Shown here in pieces: positions 8,573-17,608 of a stretch of DNA of 64,000 nucleotides. Position 1 is the stretch's first letter, and each line of letters starts with the position of its first letter. Under the pieces are notes generated by a model. It did not search any database, was not told the DNA's origin, and was given only the letters and a program-made list of their open reading frames with translations. Both the position numbers and the translations under genes were made by a program. The DNA is from Candidatus Pedobacter colombiensis (GTDB taxonomy: Bacteria; Bacteroidota; Bacteroidia; Sphingobacteriales; Sphingobacteriaceae), in assembly GCA_029202485.1 (NCBI GenBank), contig CP119313.1:2108001-2172000 (forward strand). Reading direction: 5' to 3'.

Positions 8573-10468
8573 TTAGATTTTAGTAATTACAAAAGAGGTT
8601 CTTCTGTTTTGTTTTCGCTGTGCTTCCGTATCATTTGGTGCAATAGGCCTCGTTTTCCCATACCCTTTAAATGTTAATCTTTCCGGATCAATTTCTGCTT
8701 CGATAAGGTAATTGTAAACAGCTTTAGCACGTTGCAATGAGAGTTTTTCATTTTGGAGATCGTTACCCATATTATCAGTATGTCCCTGGATCTCTATCTG
8801 CAGACTTGCATTATTTTTAAGTAGCTCTTTGAGTGTGCTCAGTTCTGTTATAGAAGTTGGCAAAAGTGAATACTCATTGGTATTAAAGAATATATTCTTT
8901 AATACCATGTTTTTTCCGGCAGTGAGCTTTTCTAAGTTTATATTTACCAGGAATGGATTGTTCACATAAGCACTGTCTAACTGGTAGTTTTCGGAATAAA
9001 AAAGATACCCATTTGCCGTTACATTAAAAGCATAGTTACCTCCAATAGGCATTACAGCCAAAAAGTCACCAGTCTCTTTAGAAGTAAAATCATTATACAT
9101 TATCTTACTGGTTTTTAAATTGACTACCTGGACCTTAGCTTCTAAAAATTCTTTGCTCTCTTTGTCTGTTACAATTCCTTTTACATAAGTAATCGGGAGT
9201 GGCTTTTTACTTTCCGGCATTTTAAACTGATAGATATCCATATCCCCATAACCGCCCTTTAAATTAGAAGAGAATAATCCTGATGAACCATCAGGCGTAA
9301 CAATTAAACCGGTTTCTTCATTAAAAGTATTAATCGGGTAACCCAGATTTTCCGGTTTTGACCATTTGCCGTTTTCATCAGCACGGCTTATAAAAATATC
9401 TTTATTTCCCATTCCTGGCCATCCATCTGAAGAAAAGTATAAGGTTTTTCCATCTGGATGAAGAAAGGGGGTTTGCTCATCGTAAGGAGTATTGATTTCC
9501 GGGCCAAGGTTTTCAGGAACACTCCAGTAGCCATCTGCTTTTAAAGAGCTTTTCCATATATCGTAACCTCCATAGCCACCTGGTCTGTTACTTACGAAAT
9601 ATAAAGTATTTCCGTCGGGGCTGATAGCAGGTTGTGATTCCCAATAGGGGGTATTGATTGGAGCACCCAGGTTAAATGGCTCTCCCCATTCTTTTCCATT
9701 TTTATGACTAACATAAATATCGCAGCGGCCTAGTCCATCAGGTCTGTTGCAACCCGTAAAAAATAAGTATAAGCCATCCGGAGTAATAGACTGAGCTCCC
9801 TCATTATATTTTGATGTATTGATTTTGTCACTTAATGGAACAGGTGTGCTCCATGATTTATCCTTTAGCGTTGAAGTAAAGAAATCTTCATTGCCGTCAA
9901 TATTTCTACTAAAAATAAGCTGAGTTCCATCAGCAGTGATAGCGGGGAAATAATCTCGGTAACTTGAGTTAATTTCCGGACCCATATTTATAGGTTCATA
10001 TTTTACAGGGTGCTTTAATGCTTCAATAGCAAATTCACAATCCTTTAAATATTTTTTAGCCCTCTTCATAAAGTCGGGATCTGTACCTTTATAAGTTTTT
10101 ATAAATTGGTTGATATTTTTTAAGGCGTTTTCATAATCACCGGTAAAAATTTCTGCCTCAGCAAAACCGTAATAAACGCGAGGTTCAGGATTGCCACCCA
10201 GTGCCAGTGCGCTGGCATAGTTTTGTTTTGCTAATTCATAAGATTTAAGCCTTCGGTTGATATCGGCAAGTTGTACAAAGGCAAACTGAAAACCGGGATC
10301 AGCTTTAACAGCTTCTTGAAGTAAGATGATGGCCTGATCATAATTGTCAGCCATTAGAAAATCTTGCGCTTTATCAAAATTAGCCTGCGCTTTTTTTACT
10401 GTAGAGTTTTGAGCACTCGCAGTCTGAATGATAAAACATAAGAAAAGTAAAAGCGTAATTTTCTTCAT
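8573..10468 (-). CDS. OmpA-family envelope protein with TPR and beta-propeller repeats (PorE-like)
   Basis: About 631 residues from the ATG at 10468 (a TTG lies directly before it). Domains in order are: signal peptide ending at ASA, TPR repeats (about 25-150), WD40-like PD40 propeller repeats with recurring FSR/FFTG/YFVSNRPGG/YFSSDGWPG strands (about 165-420), a carboxypeptidase-regulatory-like fold (about 430-510) and an OmpA peptidoglycan-binding domain (about 520-631, with EIQGHTDNMG and RRTSFVI). This order matches PorE of the type IX secretion system. Many Bacteroidota carry paralogues with other roles and no type IX genes lie nearby, so the family call is firm and the specific role is not. 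Confidence 0.88.
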   Translation of the reverse strand: MKKITLLLFLCFIIQTASAQNSTVKKAQANFDKAQDFLMADNYDQAIILLQEAVKADPGFQFAFVQLADINRRLKSYELAKQNYASALALGGNPEPRVYYGFAEAEIFTGDYENALKNINQFIKTYKGTDPDFMKRAKKYLKDCEFAIEALKHPVKYEPINMGPEINSSYRDYFPAITADGTQLIFSRNIDGNEDFFTSTLKDKSWSTPVPLSDKINTSKYNEGAQSITPDGLYLFFTGCNRPDGLGRCDIYVSHKNGKEWGEPFNLGAPINTPYWESQPAISPDGNTLYFVSNRPGGYGGYDIWKSSLKADGYWSVPENLGPEINTPYDEQTPFLHPDGKTLYFSSDGWPGMGNKDIFISRADENGKWSKPENLGYPINTFNEETGLIVTPDGSSGLFSSNLKGGYGDMDIYQFKMPESKKPLPITYVKGIVTDKESKEFLEAKVQVVNLKTSKIMYNDFTSKETGDFLAVMPIGGNYAFNVTANGYLFYSENYQLDSAYVNNPFLVNINLEKLTAGKNMVLKNIFFNTNEYSLLPTSITELSTLKELLKNNASLQIEIQGHTDNMGNDLQNEKLSLQRAKAVYNYLIEAEIDPERLTFKGYGKTRPIAPNDTEAQRKQNRRTSFVITKI

Positions 10469-10527
10469 CAATGCTACTAAATAGATTAACTATGAAGTTA
10501 AATGTAGCGAAAAAATAAATAAGCAGG

Positions 10528-11151
10528 CTATGGGATGTTTAAAAACTTATGGGTTTGTAATGAAATTTCCCATTTAGGATTAGCCATGACATAATCAATA
10601 ATCAAAGGAGTTATTTCTTTTGATTTAGACCATTCTGGCTGTAAATACAGCTTGCAATTTGCTGAAACTGTCTCGGCATATTTTTCTGCCCATTCAAAAT
10701 CACTTTTATTAAATATGATTACCTTCAACTCATTTGCAAATAGAGTGATATCAGGACGGGGGGCTTTAAATTTTTTAGGCGATAAACAAATCCAATCCCA
10801 TTCACCTGATAAGGGGTAGGCGCCAGATGTTTCAATAAAGGTTAATATCTTCTTCTTACGAAGTTCTTTTGTTAGGTAATCCAGATTATAGATTAAAGGT
10901 TCGCCACCAGTAATTACTACAGCCTTTCCAGGGAAGCTATCTGCTTTAGCTACAATATCATCGGATAAGGTAAGCGGGTGCAATTCTGCATCCCAGCTTT
11001 CTTTAACATCGCACCAGTGACAGCCTACATCGCAACCGCCTAAACGGATAAAATAAGCAGCTTTTCCGGTATTAAATCCTTCTCCCTGTATCGTGTAAAA
11101 TTCTTCCATCAATGGAAGTAGTGTGCCGTCTTCTGGTATTTGATGTGTCAT
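10528..11151 (-). CDS. queE: 7-carboxy-7-deazaguanine synthase (radical SAM)
   Basis: Converts 6-carboxytetrahydropterin to 7-carboxy-7-deazaguanine in the queuosine pathway. About 207 residues from the ATG at 11151, which is preferred over an in-frame start 12 codons earlier because MTHQIPEDGTLLPLMEEFYT fits the family N-terminus. The radical-SAM cluster motif is visible as CDVGCHWC (C-x3-C-x2-C), preceded by EEFYTIQGEGFNTGKAA and followed by VITGGEPL. Divergent from the Rieske gene, with a perfect palindrome between them. Confidence 0.93.
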   Translation of the reverse strand: MTHQIPEDGTLLPLMEEFYTIQGEGFNTGKAAYFIRLGGCDVGCHWCDVKESWDAELHPLTLSDDIVAKADSFPGKAVVITGGEPLIYNLDYLTKELRKKKILTFIETSGAYPLSGEWDWICLSPKKFKAPRPDITLFANELKVIIFNKSDFEWAEKYAETVSANCKLYLQPEWSKSKEITPLIIDYVMANPKWEISLQTHKFLNIP

Positions 11152-11201
11152 ATTTAAGAAGCGCAAAGGTAAATAAATATCAATCAAAATGAGAATATAT
11201 G

Positions 11202-11219
11202 TATCTTGAGCTCAAGATA
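11202..11219. promoter_or_regulatory. 18-bp perfect palindrome in the queE / Rieske divergent promoter
   Basis: TATCTTGAGCTCAAGATA is its own reverse complement over 18 bases. It lies 10 bases before the Rieske ATG (11230) and 50 bases before the queE ATG. Perfect symmetry and position suggest a dimeric repressor operator, but no regulator can be named. It does not look like a terminator, since no T run follows. Confidence 0.5.
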
Positions 11220-11229
11220 TGACCTACCT

Positions 11230-11571
11230 ATGAATAAATTGATCTGGCATAAAATCGAAACAGAAATTGAGAAAGGAGAGTTTGTTAAGCAAATTAATGT
11301 TGACGGGAAAAAATTATGCCTGGTGAGGCACAATGATGAATTTTTCGTTGTACAGAATTATTGTCCTCATGCAGGAGGGGTATTGAGTGGTGGTTGGTGT
11401 AAAAACGGAAACCTGATCTGTCCAATCCATCGTTGGGAGTATAATTTACATACCGGTATGGGAGCGGAGGGACAAGGAGATTATATTGAACGGTATCCTG
11501 TACAAATAAAACCCGACGGGTTGTACGTCGGGTTTAAAAAAAGTTGGATTAAAAGGCTTTTTGGAGGTTAA
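11230..11571 (+). CDS. Rieske [2Fe-2S] ferredoxin-like protein
   Basis: Small soluble Rieske protein of 113 residues, likely an electron carrier. The cluster ligands are visible as CPHAG and CPIHRW (C-x-H, then 16 residues, then C-x2-H). There is no membrane segment or catalytic domain, unlike a ring-hydroxylating oxygenase. The ATG at 11230 is chosen; a TTG at 11206 in the same frame lies inside the palindrome. The 3' end faces folD, 10 bp away. Its partner reductase or oxygenase is not evident from the neighbours. Confidence 0.88.
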   Translation: MNKLIWHKIETEIEKGEFVKQINVDGKKLCLVRHNDEFFVVQNYCPHAGGVLSGGWCKNGNLICPIHRWEYNLHTGMGAEGQGDYIERYPVQIKPDGLYVGFKKSWIKRLFGG

Positions 11572-11581
11572 ATCAATCGCC

Positions 11582-12463
11582 TTAACTATAAATTTCTCCT
11601 TTGGCTGAAGCCAGTGTATTTTTAAGTAAACCTACGATGGTCATTAAGCCCACACCTCCGGGAACAGGTGTAATCCAGGAAGATTTAGGAGCCACATTTT
11701 CGAAATCAACATCACCATATAGTTTGTAGCCGGATTTGGTTTGATCTGAAGTTTCCCGGTTGATGCCAACATCAATGATGATAGCTCCCGGCTTCACCAT
11801 ATCAGCCGTAACAAAATTCTTTTTACCAATTGCTGCAACGATAATATCCGCCTGAAGTGCCAGTTCTTTTAAGTTACTGGTTTTACTATGGGTAAGTGTT
11901 ACTGTACAGTTACCTGGATTGGCATTACGTGCCATTAAAATACTCATTGGGCTTCCAACAATGTTGCTTCTGCCAACCACTACACAGTGTTTACCGGTAG
12001 TATCTATTTCGTAAGCTTGCAACATTAATAAAATGCCATAAGGAGTAGCAGGAATAAAGCAGGGTAGGTTACGCATCATTCTACCTAAATTTACAGGATG
12101 AAAACCATCCACATCTTTACGGTAGTCAATTTTTTCCGTTACTTTTTCCGGATCAATATGTTTAGGAAGTGGAAGTTGTACAATTAAACCATCAACACCA
12201 GCGTCCTGGTTAATTTCTTCGATTTTTTGAAGTAATTCTTCTTCAGTTACTGTAACATCATATCTGATTAGAGAGGATTGAAATCCAACCTTCTCACAGT
12301 TTTTCATTTTACTGGCAACATAAGTTTCACTACCACCATCGTTACCAACTAAAATCGCCACCAGATGTGGTTTCCTACCACTCTTAGCTAAAAAATCTGC
12401 GGCTTCAGCTGCTATTTCATGTTTTATCTTTTCTGATGCGAATTTTCCGTCGAGTAATTGCAT
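11582..12463 (-). CDS. folD: Methylenetetrahydrofolate dehydrogenase / methenyltetrahydrofolate cyclohydrolase
   Basis: Bifunctional one-carbon enzyme of 293 residues, the usual length. Visible motifs are YVASKMKNCEKVG (the YxxxK catalytic pair), DGLIVQLPLPKH, the PATPYGI segment, the NADP-binding VVGRSNIVGSPMSILMARNA and the C-terminal TPVPGGVGLMTI signature. It lies 54 bp downstream of lepA on the same strand. Confidence 0.96.
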   Translation of the reverse strand: MQLLDGKFASEKIKHEIAAEAADFLAKSGRKPHLVAILVGNDGGSETYVASKMKNCEKVGFQSSLIRYDVTVTEEELLQKIEEINQDAGVDGLIVQLPLPKHIDPEKVTEKIDYRKDVDGFHPVNLGRMMRNLPCFIPATPYGILLMLQAYEIDTTGKHCVVVGRSNIVGSPMSILMARNANPGNCTVTLTHSKTSNLKELALQADIIVAAIGKKNFVTADMVKPGAIIIDVGINRETSDQTKSGYKLYGDVDFENVAPKSSWITPVPGGVGLMTIVGLLKNTLASAKGEIYS

Positions 12464-12517
12464 GTAGTAATCGTGTTGTTTTTGGTTAAAAGTTTAGGTG
12501 AAGTTAAATGCGGAAAC

Positions 12518-14305
12518 TTAGTCCAGTTTTAATACAGCCATAAATGCTGTTTGAGGAATCTCTACGTTTCCAACCTGGCGCATACGTTTCTTTCCTTGTT
12601 TCTGTTTTTCAAGTAGCTTACGTTTACGGGAAATATCACCACCATAACATTTAGCAGTAACATCTTTACGTAAAGCACTCAGTGTTTCGCGGGCAATTAC
12701 TTTTGCACCAATAGATGCTTGTATCTTGATCTCGAATTGCTGGCGCGGGATTAGTTCTCTCAGTTTCTCACAAATTTTCTTTCCAAAGTCGTAAGCATTG
12801 CTCCGGTGAATCAATGAAGATAATGCATCAACAGGCTCTTCATTTAACAGCATATCCAATCTTACCAAATCCGATTTGCGGTAACCAACCTGATGATAAT
12901 CAAAAGAAGCATAACCTTTAGAAATTGTTTTTAGCTTATCATAGAAGTCGAAAACGATTTCTCCCATAGGCATCTCAAAAACAAGCTCTACACGATCTGA
13001 AGTCAGGTAAGATTGATTTACGATAATCCCTCTTTTCTGAATACATAGTGACATTACCGGACCAACAAATTCTGCTTTGGTAATGATATTTGCTTTGATA
13101 TAAGGCTCTTCCACAGAGTCCAGTTTACTAGGGTCTGGTAAATCTGATGGATTGTTTACAATAACTTCATCACCTTTGGTGGTTCGTGCAATATAGGATA
13201 CGTTGGGAACAGTTGTAATAACCGTCATGTTGAATTCACGCTCCAGGCGCTCCTGAATAATTTCCATATGCAACATTCCAAGGAATCCACAACGGAAACC
13301 AAAACCTAGTGCTGCTGAACTTTCCGGCTCGAATACGATAGAAGCATCATTCAGTTGCAATTTGTGCATTGCCTCACGTAATTCTTCAAACTCATCAGTG
13401 TCAACAGGATAAATTCCGGCAAAAACCATTGGTTTAACCTCTTCGAAACCTTGAATGGAGTTTAAAGATGGTCTATCAACGGTAGTAATTGTATCACCAA
13501 CTTTTACTTCACGAGCTTCTTTAATTCCTGAAATAATATAGCCTACATCTCCGGTTTTAACTACGTTACGTGGAGACATATCCAGTTTCAGGATACCAAC
13601 TTCGTCAGCTAAATATTGTTTACCTGTGTTGATGAATTTTACTTTATCACCTTTTTTAATTTCGCCGTTTACTACTTTATAGTATGCGATGATCCCTCTG
13701 AATGGGTTAAAAACAGAGTCAAAAATCAGTGCCTGCAAAGGAGCATCAGGATCACCAACAGGAGCAGGGACACGATCTACAATAGCTTGAATGATATCAG
13801 GAATACCCATACCAGTTTTGCCTGATGCAGGAATAATGTCTTCGCGTTTACATCCGATTAAATCAATAATCTGGTCTTTCACTTCCTCAGGCATTGCCCC
13901 AGGTAAATCCATTTTATTTAAAATCGGGATAATTTCAAGGTCGTGCTCTAGAGCTAAATATAAGTTTGAGATGGTTTGTGCCTGAATTCCTTGAGATGCA
14001 TCAACAATAAGCAATGCACCTTCGCAAGCCGCAATAGAACGAGAAACTTCGTAAGAAAAATCTACGTGTCCAGGCGTATCAATCAGGTTGAAATTGTATT
14101 CAATTTCACCAACCTTATAATTCATTTGTATGGCGTGACTTTTTATGGTGATCCCACGTTCACGCTCCAAATCCATATTATCCAGCAACTGAGCCTGCGA
14201 CTCGCGTTGTGAAATGGTTTTAGTGTATTCTAACAGACGGTCAGCTAAAGTGCTTTTACCGTGATCAATATGTGCAATTATGCAAAAATTACGTATGTGC
14301 TTCAT
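12518..14305 (-). CDS. lepA: Elongation factor 4 (LepA GTPase)
   Basis: Ribosome-associated translation GTPase. The 595 residues match the family. The G1 loop AHIDHGKST (about 12-20), ERGITIKS, DTPGHVDF (G3) and NKMDLP (G4) are present, followed by EF-G-like domains II, III and V. The LepA-specific C-terminal domain ends in lysine/arginine-rich GKKRMRQVG and VEIPQTAFMAVLK. Head of a probable lepA-folD transcript. Confidence 0.97.
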   Translation of the reverse strand: MKHIRNFCIIAHIDHGKSTLADRLLEYTKTISQRESQAQLLDNMDLERERGITIKSHAIQMNYKVGEIEYNFNLIDTPGHVDFSYEVSRSIAACEGALLIVDASQGIQAQTISNLYLALEHDLEIIPILNKMDLPGAMPEEVKDQIIDLIGCKREDIIPASGKTGMGIPDIIQAIVDRVPAPVGDPDAPLQALIFDSVFNPFRGIIAYYKVVNGEIKKGDKVKFINTGKQYLADEVGILKLDMSPRNVVKTGDVGYIISGIKEAREVKVGDTITTVDRPSLNSIQGFEEVKPMVFAGIYPVDTDEFEELREAMHKLQLNDASIVFEPESSAALGFGFRCGFLGMLHMEIIQERLEREFNMTVITTVPNVSYIARTTKGDEVIVNNPSDLPDPSKLDSVEEPYIKANIITKAEFVGPVMSLCIQKRGIIVNQSYLTSDRVELVFEMPMGEIVFDFYDKLKTISKGYASFDYHQVGYRKSDLVRLDMLLNEEPVDALSSLIHRSNAYDFGKKICEKLRELIPRQQFEIKIQASIGAKVIARETLSALRKDVTAKCYGGDISRKRKLLEKQKQGKKRMRQVGNVEIPQTAFMAVLKLD

Positions 14306-14335
14306 CAGTGGCGCAAATATAGTATTTTGCCTTGA

Positions 14336-15139
14336 TTATACGATATTAAACTGATCGGCATCTTTTAAGAAAGGGAAACTTCTACGAGTTTTTACCAGTT
14401 CTTCGTAGCTAATACTAAAAGTATAAAGGTCTTCATCTTCGGGCTTATAATAAACTGTTTTGCCCATTGGATCAATACACATTGAATGTCCGCTATGATA
14501 GACCTCTTTACCATCGTGACCAATTCTATTGGCTGCTATTACATAGCTTTGGTTTTCAATTGCCCTGGCAGGAATTAAGGCTTTCCAGTGTGCTGATCGC
14601 TTATCAGGCCAGCTGGCTATTAATAATAAAATATCGTATTCTTCATTTTGATTACGAAGCCATACTGGAAAACGAAGGTCGTAACAAATCGCCAGGCGTA
14701 TTTTCCAGCCTTTTAATTCCACAATAACTTTATCTTTTCCGGGAGTGTAGGTCTTATCCTCGTCGCCCAATCCAAATAAATGCCTTTTATCATAGTAACT
14801 GGAATTTCCATTTGGTAACATCCAGATCAGGCGGTTATAATAGTTCCCATTTTCCTTAATGATTAAACTTCCGGTAACTACACAATCATATTTATCGGCA
14901 ATTGAATGCATCCATTGCATTGTTTTTCCATTCATTTCCTCTGCAAGCTCAGGAGCATTCATGCTAAAACCCGTGTTGAACATTTCAGGTAAGACAATTA
15001 AGTCCGTTTTTTCTTTCACCCCTAATGAAAGTCTTAAAGAAAGGTTTTGCAGGTTTTTATCAATGTTTTCCCAGAACAAATATGCCTGAAAAATAGTGAC
15101 TTTAAGGTTAGGTATGTTTAAGTAGTTTGGGCTGTTCAT
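14336..15139 (-). CDS. Carbon-nitrogen hydrolase, omega-amidase (Nit2/YafV-like)
   Basis: Nitrilase-superfamily amidase of 267 residues. The catalytic triad is visible: Glu in VLPEMFNTGF, Lys in YYDKRHLF and Cys in LAICYDLRFP. YafV/Nit2-type enzymes hydrolyse 2-oxoglutaramate and 2-oxosuccinamate made by glutamine-dependent transaminases. The preceding gene on the same strand (15164-16309, 24 bp away) is exactly such an aminotransferase, which supports the omega-amidase call over a general nitrilase. Confidence 0.88.
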   Translation of the reverse strand: MNSPNYLNIPNLKVTIFQAYLFWENIDKNLQNLSLRLSLGVKEKTDLIVLPEMFNTGFSMNAPELAEEMNGKTMQWMHSIADKYDCVVTGSLIIKENGNYYNRLIWMLPNGNSSYYDKRHLFGLGDEDKTYTPGKDKVIVELKGWKIRLAICYDLRFPVWLRNQNEEYDILLLIASWPDKRSAHWKALIPARAIENQSYVIAANRIGHDGKEVYHSGHSMCIDPMGKTVYYKPEDEDLYTFSISYEELVKTRRSFPFLKDADQFNIV

Positions 15140-15163
15140 TATTCTAATTTATAGGGATTTAAA

Positions 15164-16309
15164 TTATAATTTCATTAGTCTTTCAACGGCTTTTTCCAGT
15201 GTTTCTTGTTTTTTTGCAAAACAAAATCTTAACACCTGGTGATCAGTATTTCTAATATAGAAGGCCGAAACGGGGATACTAGCTACGCCATATTCTTTAA
15301 CCAGCCTTATGGCCATATCTGTATCCTTTTCTTCATTTAAGTGCGCAAAGCTAACGCATTGAAAATAAGATCCGTTACAAGGTAGTAATTTAAAGTTAGT
15401 TTCCATGAGCAAAGACCGGAAGAAATCTCGTTTCTGCTGAAAGAAGCCCGAAAGACTTTCGTATGTTTCCGGATCTTTAAGGTAGTTGGCAATTCCCAGT
15501 TGCATAGGTGTGTTGACACTAAAAACATTAAATTGGTGTACTTTTCTAAATTCTTTCATTAGTCGTTCGGGAGCTAGACAATACCCCATTTTCCAACCCG
15601 TAGCATGTAGCAATTTTCCAAATGAAGCCACTATAAAACTTCTTTCTCTCAGCTCCGGATATAAGGCGATACTTCGATGTTTGTGCCCATCAAATATAAT
15701 GTGCTCATAAACTTCATCACTTAAAATCAGAATATCTGTGTTCCTGGTTAGTTTAATCAACGCTTTGATATCCTTCTCTGATAAAGTGCAGCCAGTGGGG
15801 TTTTGCGGACTATTAAGGATAATCATTTTGGTTTTGGCTGTAAATAGCTTCTTAACCATTTCCCAATCTATTTCATAAACAGGAGGGGCCAACTCATAAG
15901 GTTTAACCAGGCCGCCTAGTAATTTAACTGCTGGAGCATAACAATCATAGGCAGGTTCAAAAATGATTACTTCATCACCGGAATTAATGCAACAACTTAA
16001 AGCGGTAAAAATCGCCTGAGTGCCTCCTGCAGTAATGGTTACCTCGGTATCCGGATGATAGTTTGCTCCATATAAATTACTCACTTTCTCAGCTATCAGC
16101 TCTCTTAATAGCGGTAAGCCTGGCATTGGTGCATATTGATTAAAACCTTTTTGCATTGCATCGGTTACCAAATCTAATAGTTTAGGATCACAATCGTAAT
16201 CAGGAAAACCCTGAGATAAGTTAATCGCTTTATGTTCTTCTGCTAATTTTGACATTACAGTAAAGATTGTAGTGCCGGTATGTGGTAGTTTTGAATTTAT
16301 AGCTATCAT
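15164..16309 (-). CDS. Class I/II aminotransferase (methionine / glutamine transaminase, YbdL-like)
   Basis: PLP-dependent aminotransferase of 381 residues. Visible are INLSQGFPDYD near the N-terminus, ITAGGTQAIF, the NSPQNPTGCTLS signature, LSDEVYEHI and the PLP-lysine region SFGKLLHATGWKMGY. The sequence style matches YbdL/KAT-type enzymes that transaminate methionine and other amino acids. Coupling to the downstream omega-amidase would pull glutamine-dependent transamination forward and fits methionine salvage. The exact substrate is inferred. Confidence 0.88.
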   Translation of the reverse strand: MIAINSKLPHTGTTIFTVMSKLAEEHKAINLSQGFPDYDCDPKLLDLVTDAMQKGFNQYAPMPGLPLLRELIAEKVSNLYGANYHPDTEVTITAGGTQAIFTALSCCINSGDEVIIFEPAYDCYAPAVKLLGGLVKPYELAPPVYEIDWEMVKKLFTAKTKMIILNSPQNPTGCTLSEKDIKALIKLTRNTDILILSDEVYEHIIFDGHKHRSIALYPELRERSFIVASFGKLLHATGWKMGYCLAPERLMKEFRKVHQFNVFSVNTPMQLGIANYLKDPETYESLSGFFQQKRDFFRSLLMETNFKLLPCNGSYFQCVSFAHLNEEKDTDMAIRLVKEYGVASIPVSAFYIRNTDHQVLRFCFAKKQETLEKAVERLMKL

Positions 16310-16362
16310 GTTACAGCGAAAATAGAAATAATATTTTATCGCGTTCCATTAAAATAACTGGA

Positions 16363-16392
16363 AGGAGATAGGGCGGAATCCCGGTATCTCCT
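16363..16392 (-). terminator. Possible terminator hairpin after the GreA-like gene
   Basis: AGGAGATA-GGG pairs with CCC-(GG)-TATCTCCT across a 6-nt loop, 20 bases past the GreA-like stop codon. The stem has a 2-nt bulge and no clear T run follows, so this is tentative. Confidence 0.35.
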
Positions 16393-16411
16393 GAGCTTAT
16401 ATTTAAATGGT

Positions 16412-16789
16412 TTACAACCTATTGACTTCAAGTATTTTAAACTCCTGAATACCATCAGGCATTTCCCAGTTGATGCTATCACCTGTTCTGTAACCAAATA
16501 ATGCAATACCTATTGGTGCAAATACTGATACTTTTTGAACTTTAATGTTTGCTTCTTCCGGCATCACTAACTTAAATGTGAATTCCTTTCCTGTTTTTAC
16601 ATTTGCTATTCTGGCTTCTGATTTTAGACAAACAACATCCAATGGAAGCTCGTCTTCAGTATAAATTGTCGCATCTTTTAACTCGGCTTGTAGTTTCTCT
16701 TTATTGTAAGCACTCATATTTGATTTTTCAAGATGCTCTTTTAAAAGCTTGAAATCGCTTTTTGACAGTGATAATGATTTTGTTTCCAT
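16412..16789 (-). CDS. GreA/GreB-family elongation factor (Rnk-like)
   Basis: Protein of 125 residues with a short charged N-terminal helix region and a C-terminal GreA/B FKBP-like domain (about 50-125). The latter shows VSVFAPIGIALFGYRTGDSINWEMPDG, the Gre C-domain signature. The N-terminal coiled coil is too short for a standard GreA (about 158 residues), so Rnk-like binding to RNA polymerase without full transcript cleavage is more likely. The function is inferred from the fold. Confidence 0.82.
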   Translation of the reverse strand: METKSLSLSKSDFKLLKEHLEKSNMSAYNKEKLQAELKDATIYTEDELPLDVVCLKSEARIANVKTGKEFTFKLVMPEEANIKVQKVSVFAPIGIALFGYRTGDSINWEMPDGIQEFKILEVNRL

Positions 16790-16918
16790 GATTTTATATG
16801 TATTTAAATAATGTTATTATCCTAGATATTGAATATAAACAGAACGATAGCTTGATTTACAGGTTACTTTAGTGTTCTGTTAAAAAATGTAATAGAATAG
16901 CTTTTCAGAAAAATTCTG

Positions 16919-16960
16919 AGCCCCTGAATCGAAGAAGGTTAAAGGAATGATTCGGGGCTT
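16919..16960. terminator. Hairpin in the 16.8-17.15 kb gap
   Basis: GCCCC-T-GAATC pairs with GATTC-GGGGC around an 18-20 nt loop. A smaller stem TCAGAA/TTCTGA sits just to its left. It directly follows the possible 48-codon gene on the minus strand. The gap between 16790 and 17153 holds otherwise only that small frame and A/T-rich sequence. Confidence 0.35.
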
Positions 16961-17105
16961 AAATAATAAAGTCCTTACTTGTGGTTTGAAAGGTGAACCC
17001 TAATGGATAGTTCTCTCTAAAAAACTTTTTGAATAGGGCATAAGCCTGCAACTGACTTTTATTGTAAGTCACCATTAAGGCTTTATGAATTCCTATTTGC
17101 TCCAT
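16959..17105 (-). CDS. Possible small protein, 48 residues
   Basis: An open frame from ATG 17105 to a TAA at 16959-16961, starting MEQIGIHKALMVTYNKSQLQ. It is basic and aromatic-rich with no membrane segment and no recognised family. It lies 48 bp downstream of the RES toxin gene on the same strand and ends in a hairpin, consistent with a third gene in that unit. It could equally be chance. Confidence 0.3.
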   Translation of the reverse strand: MEQIGIHKALMVTYNKSQLQAYALFKKFFRENYPLGFTFQTTSKDFII

Positions 17106-17153
17106 TTTTGCTAATGTCGTGAGCTTTTTTTAAAATTCAAAGTAAAATGAATA

Positions 17154-17606
17154 TTATGACATTTTTATCCTTTTGTCAAAGATGAAATCTTCAAATTTTA
17201 ATAGTTTTATGGATTTAAAATCAGGATGCAATGGGTTGATGACGTAATTATATTCAGCTTGGATGATGGACGAAGGTACCTTTAGGATAGCCGATTTTCT
17301 TTCTTTTATCCAATCTTCTCCCAATTTTTGAGTGATTGGTATTTGATTAAATTCGGTCCAGTTTGTCGGAAGTTTTTTCTGTTCGATCGTTTGCATACAA
17401 AGGTCGTCGGGTATTACAATGGTCATCACTTTAAAAAGATGGTTCAGTCCCACCTGGTTCCGGTGAACTACATTTTCAAGACAAGCTAATGAACGTGAGC
17501 CAGCAGTATATATCATTTCAATATCATTGGGATTCCAGCGGGCAGCTCTTCCTGAGGCGTTTAATGCAGTTGCATATTTAGCTAATGCAATACGAAATAC
17601 TTGCAT
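17154..17606 (-). CDS. RES-domain toxin (NAD+-degrading)
   Basis: RES domain over the full 150 residues. The family's Arg-Glu-Ser set can be traced in ALNASGRAARWNP, AGSRSLACLENVVHR and the LKVPSSIIQAEYNYVINPLHPDF region, which is the most diagnostic RES stretch. RES toxins deplete NAD+ in the cell. It follows the Xre/ParS-type antitoxin gene by 2 bp, the standard antitoxin-toxin order. Probably autoregulated by the pair. Confidence 0.88.
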   Translation of the reverse strand: MQVFRIALAKYATALNASGRAARWNPNDIEMIYTAGSRSLACLENVVHRNQVGLNHLFKVMTIVIPDDLCMQTIEQKKLPTNWTEFNQIPITQKLGEDWIKERKSAILKVPSSIIQAEYNYVINPLHPDFKSIKLLKFEDFIFDKRIKMS

Positions 17607-17608
17607 AA

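Noticed and set aside
10499..10512. AATGTAGCGAAAAA before the PorE-like gene as a leader element copy
   Set aside because: Only about nine bases match and the orientation is opposite to the adjacent gene.
13616..14212. Antisense frames across lepA
   Set aside because: Shadows of a highly conserved gene with no independent signals.
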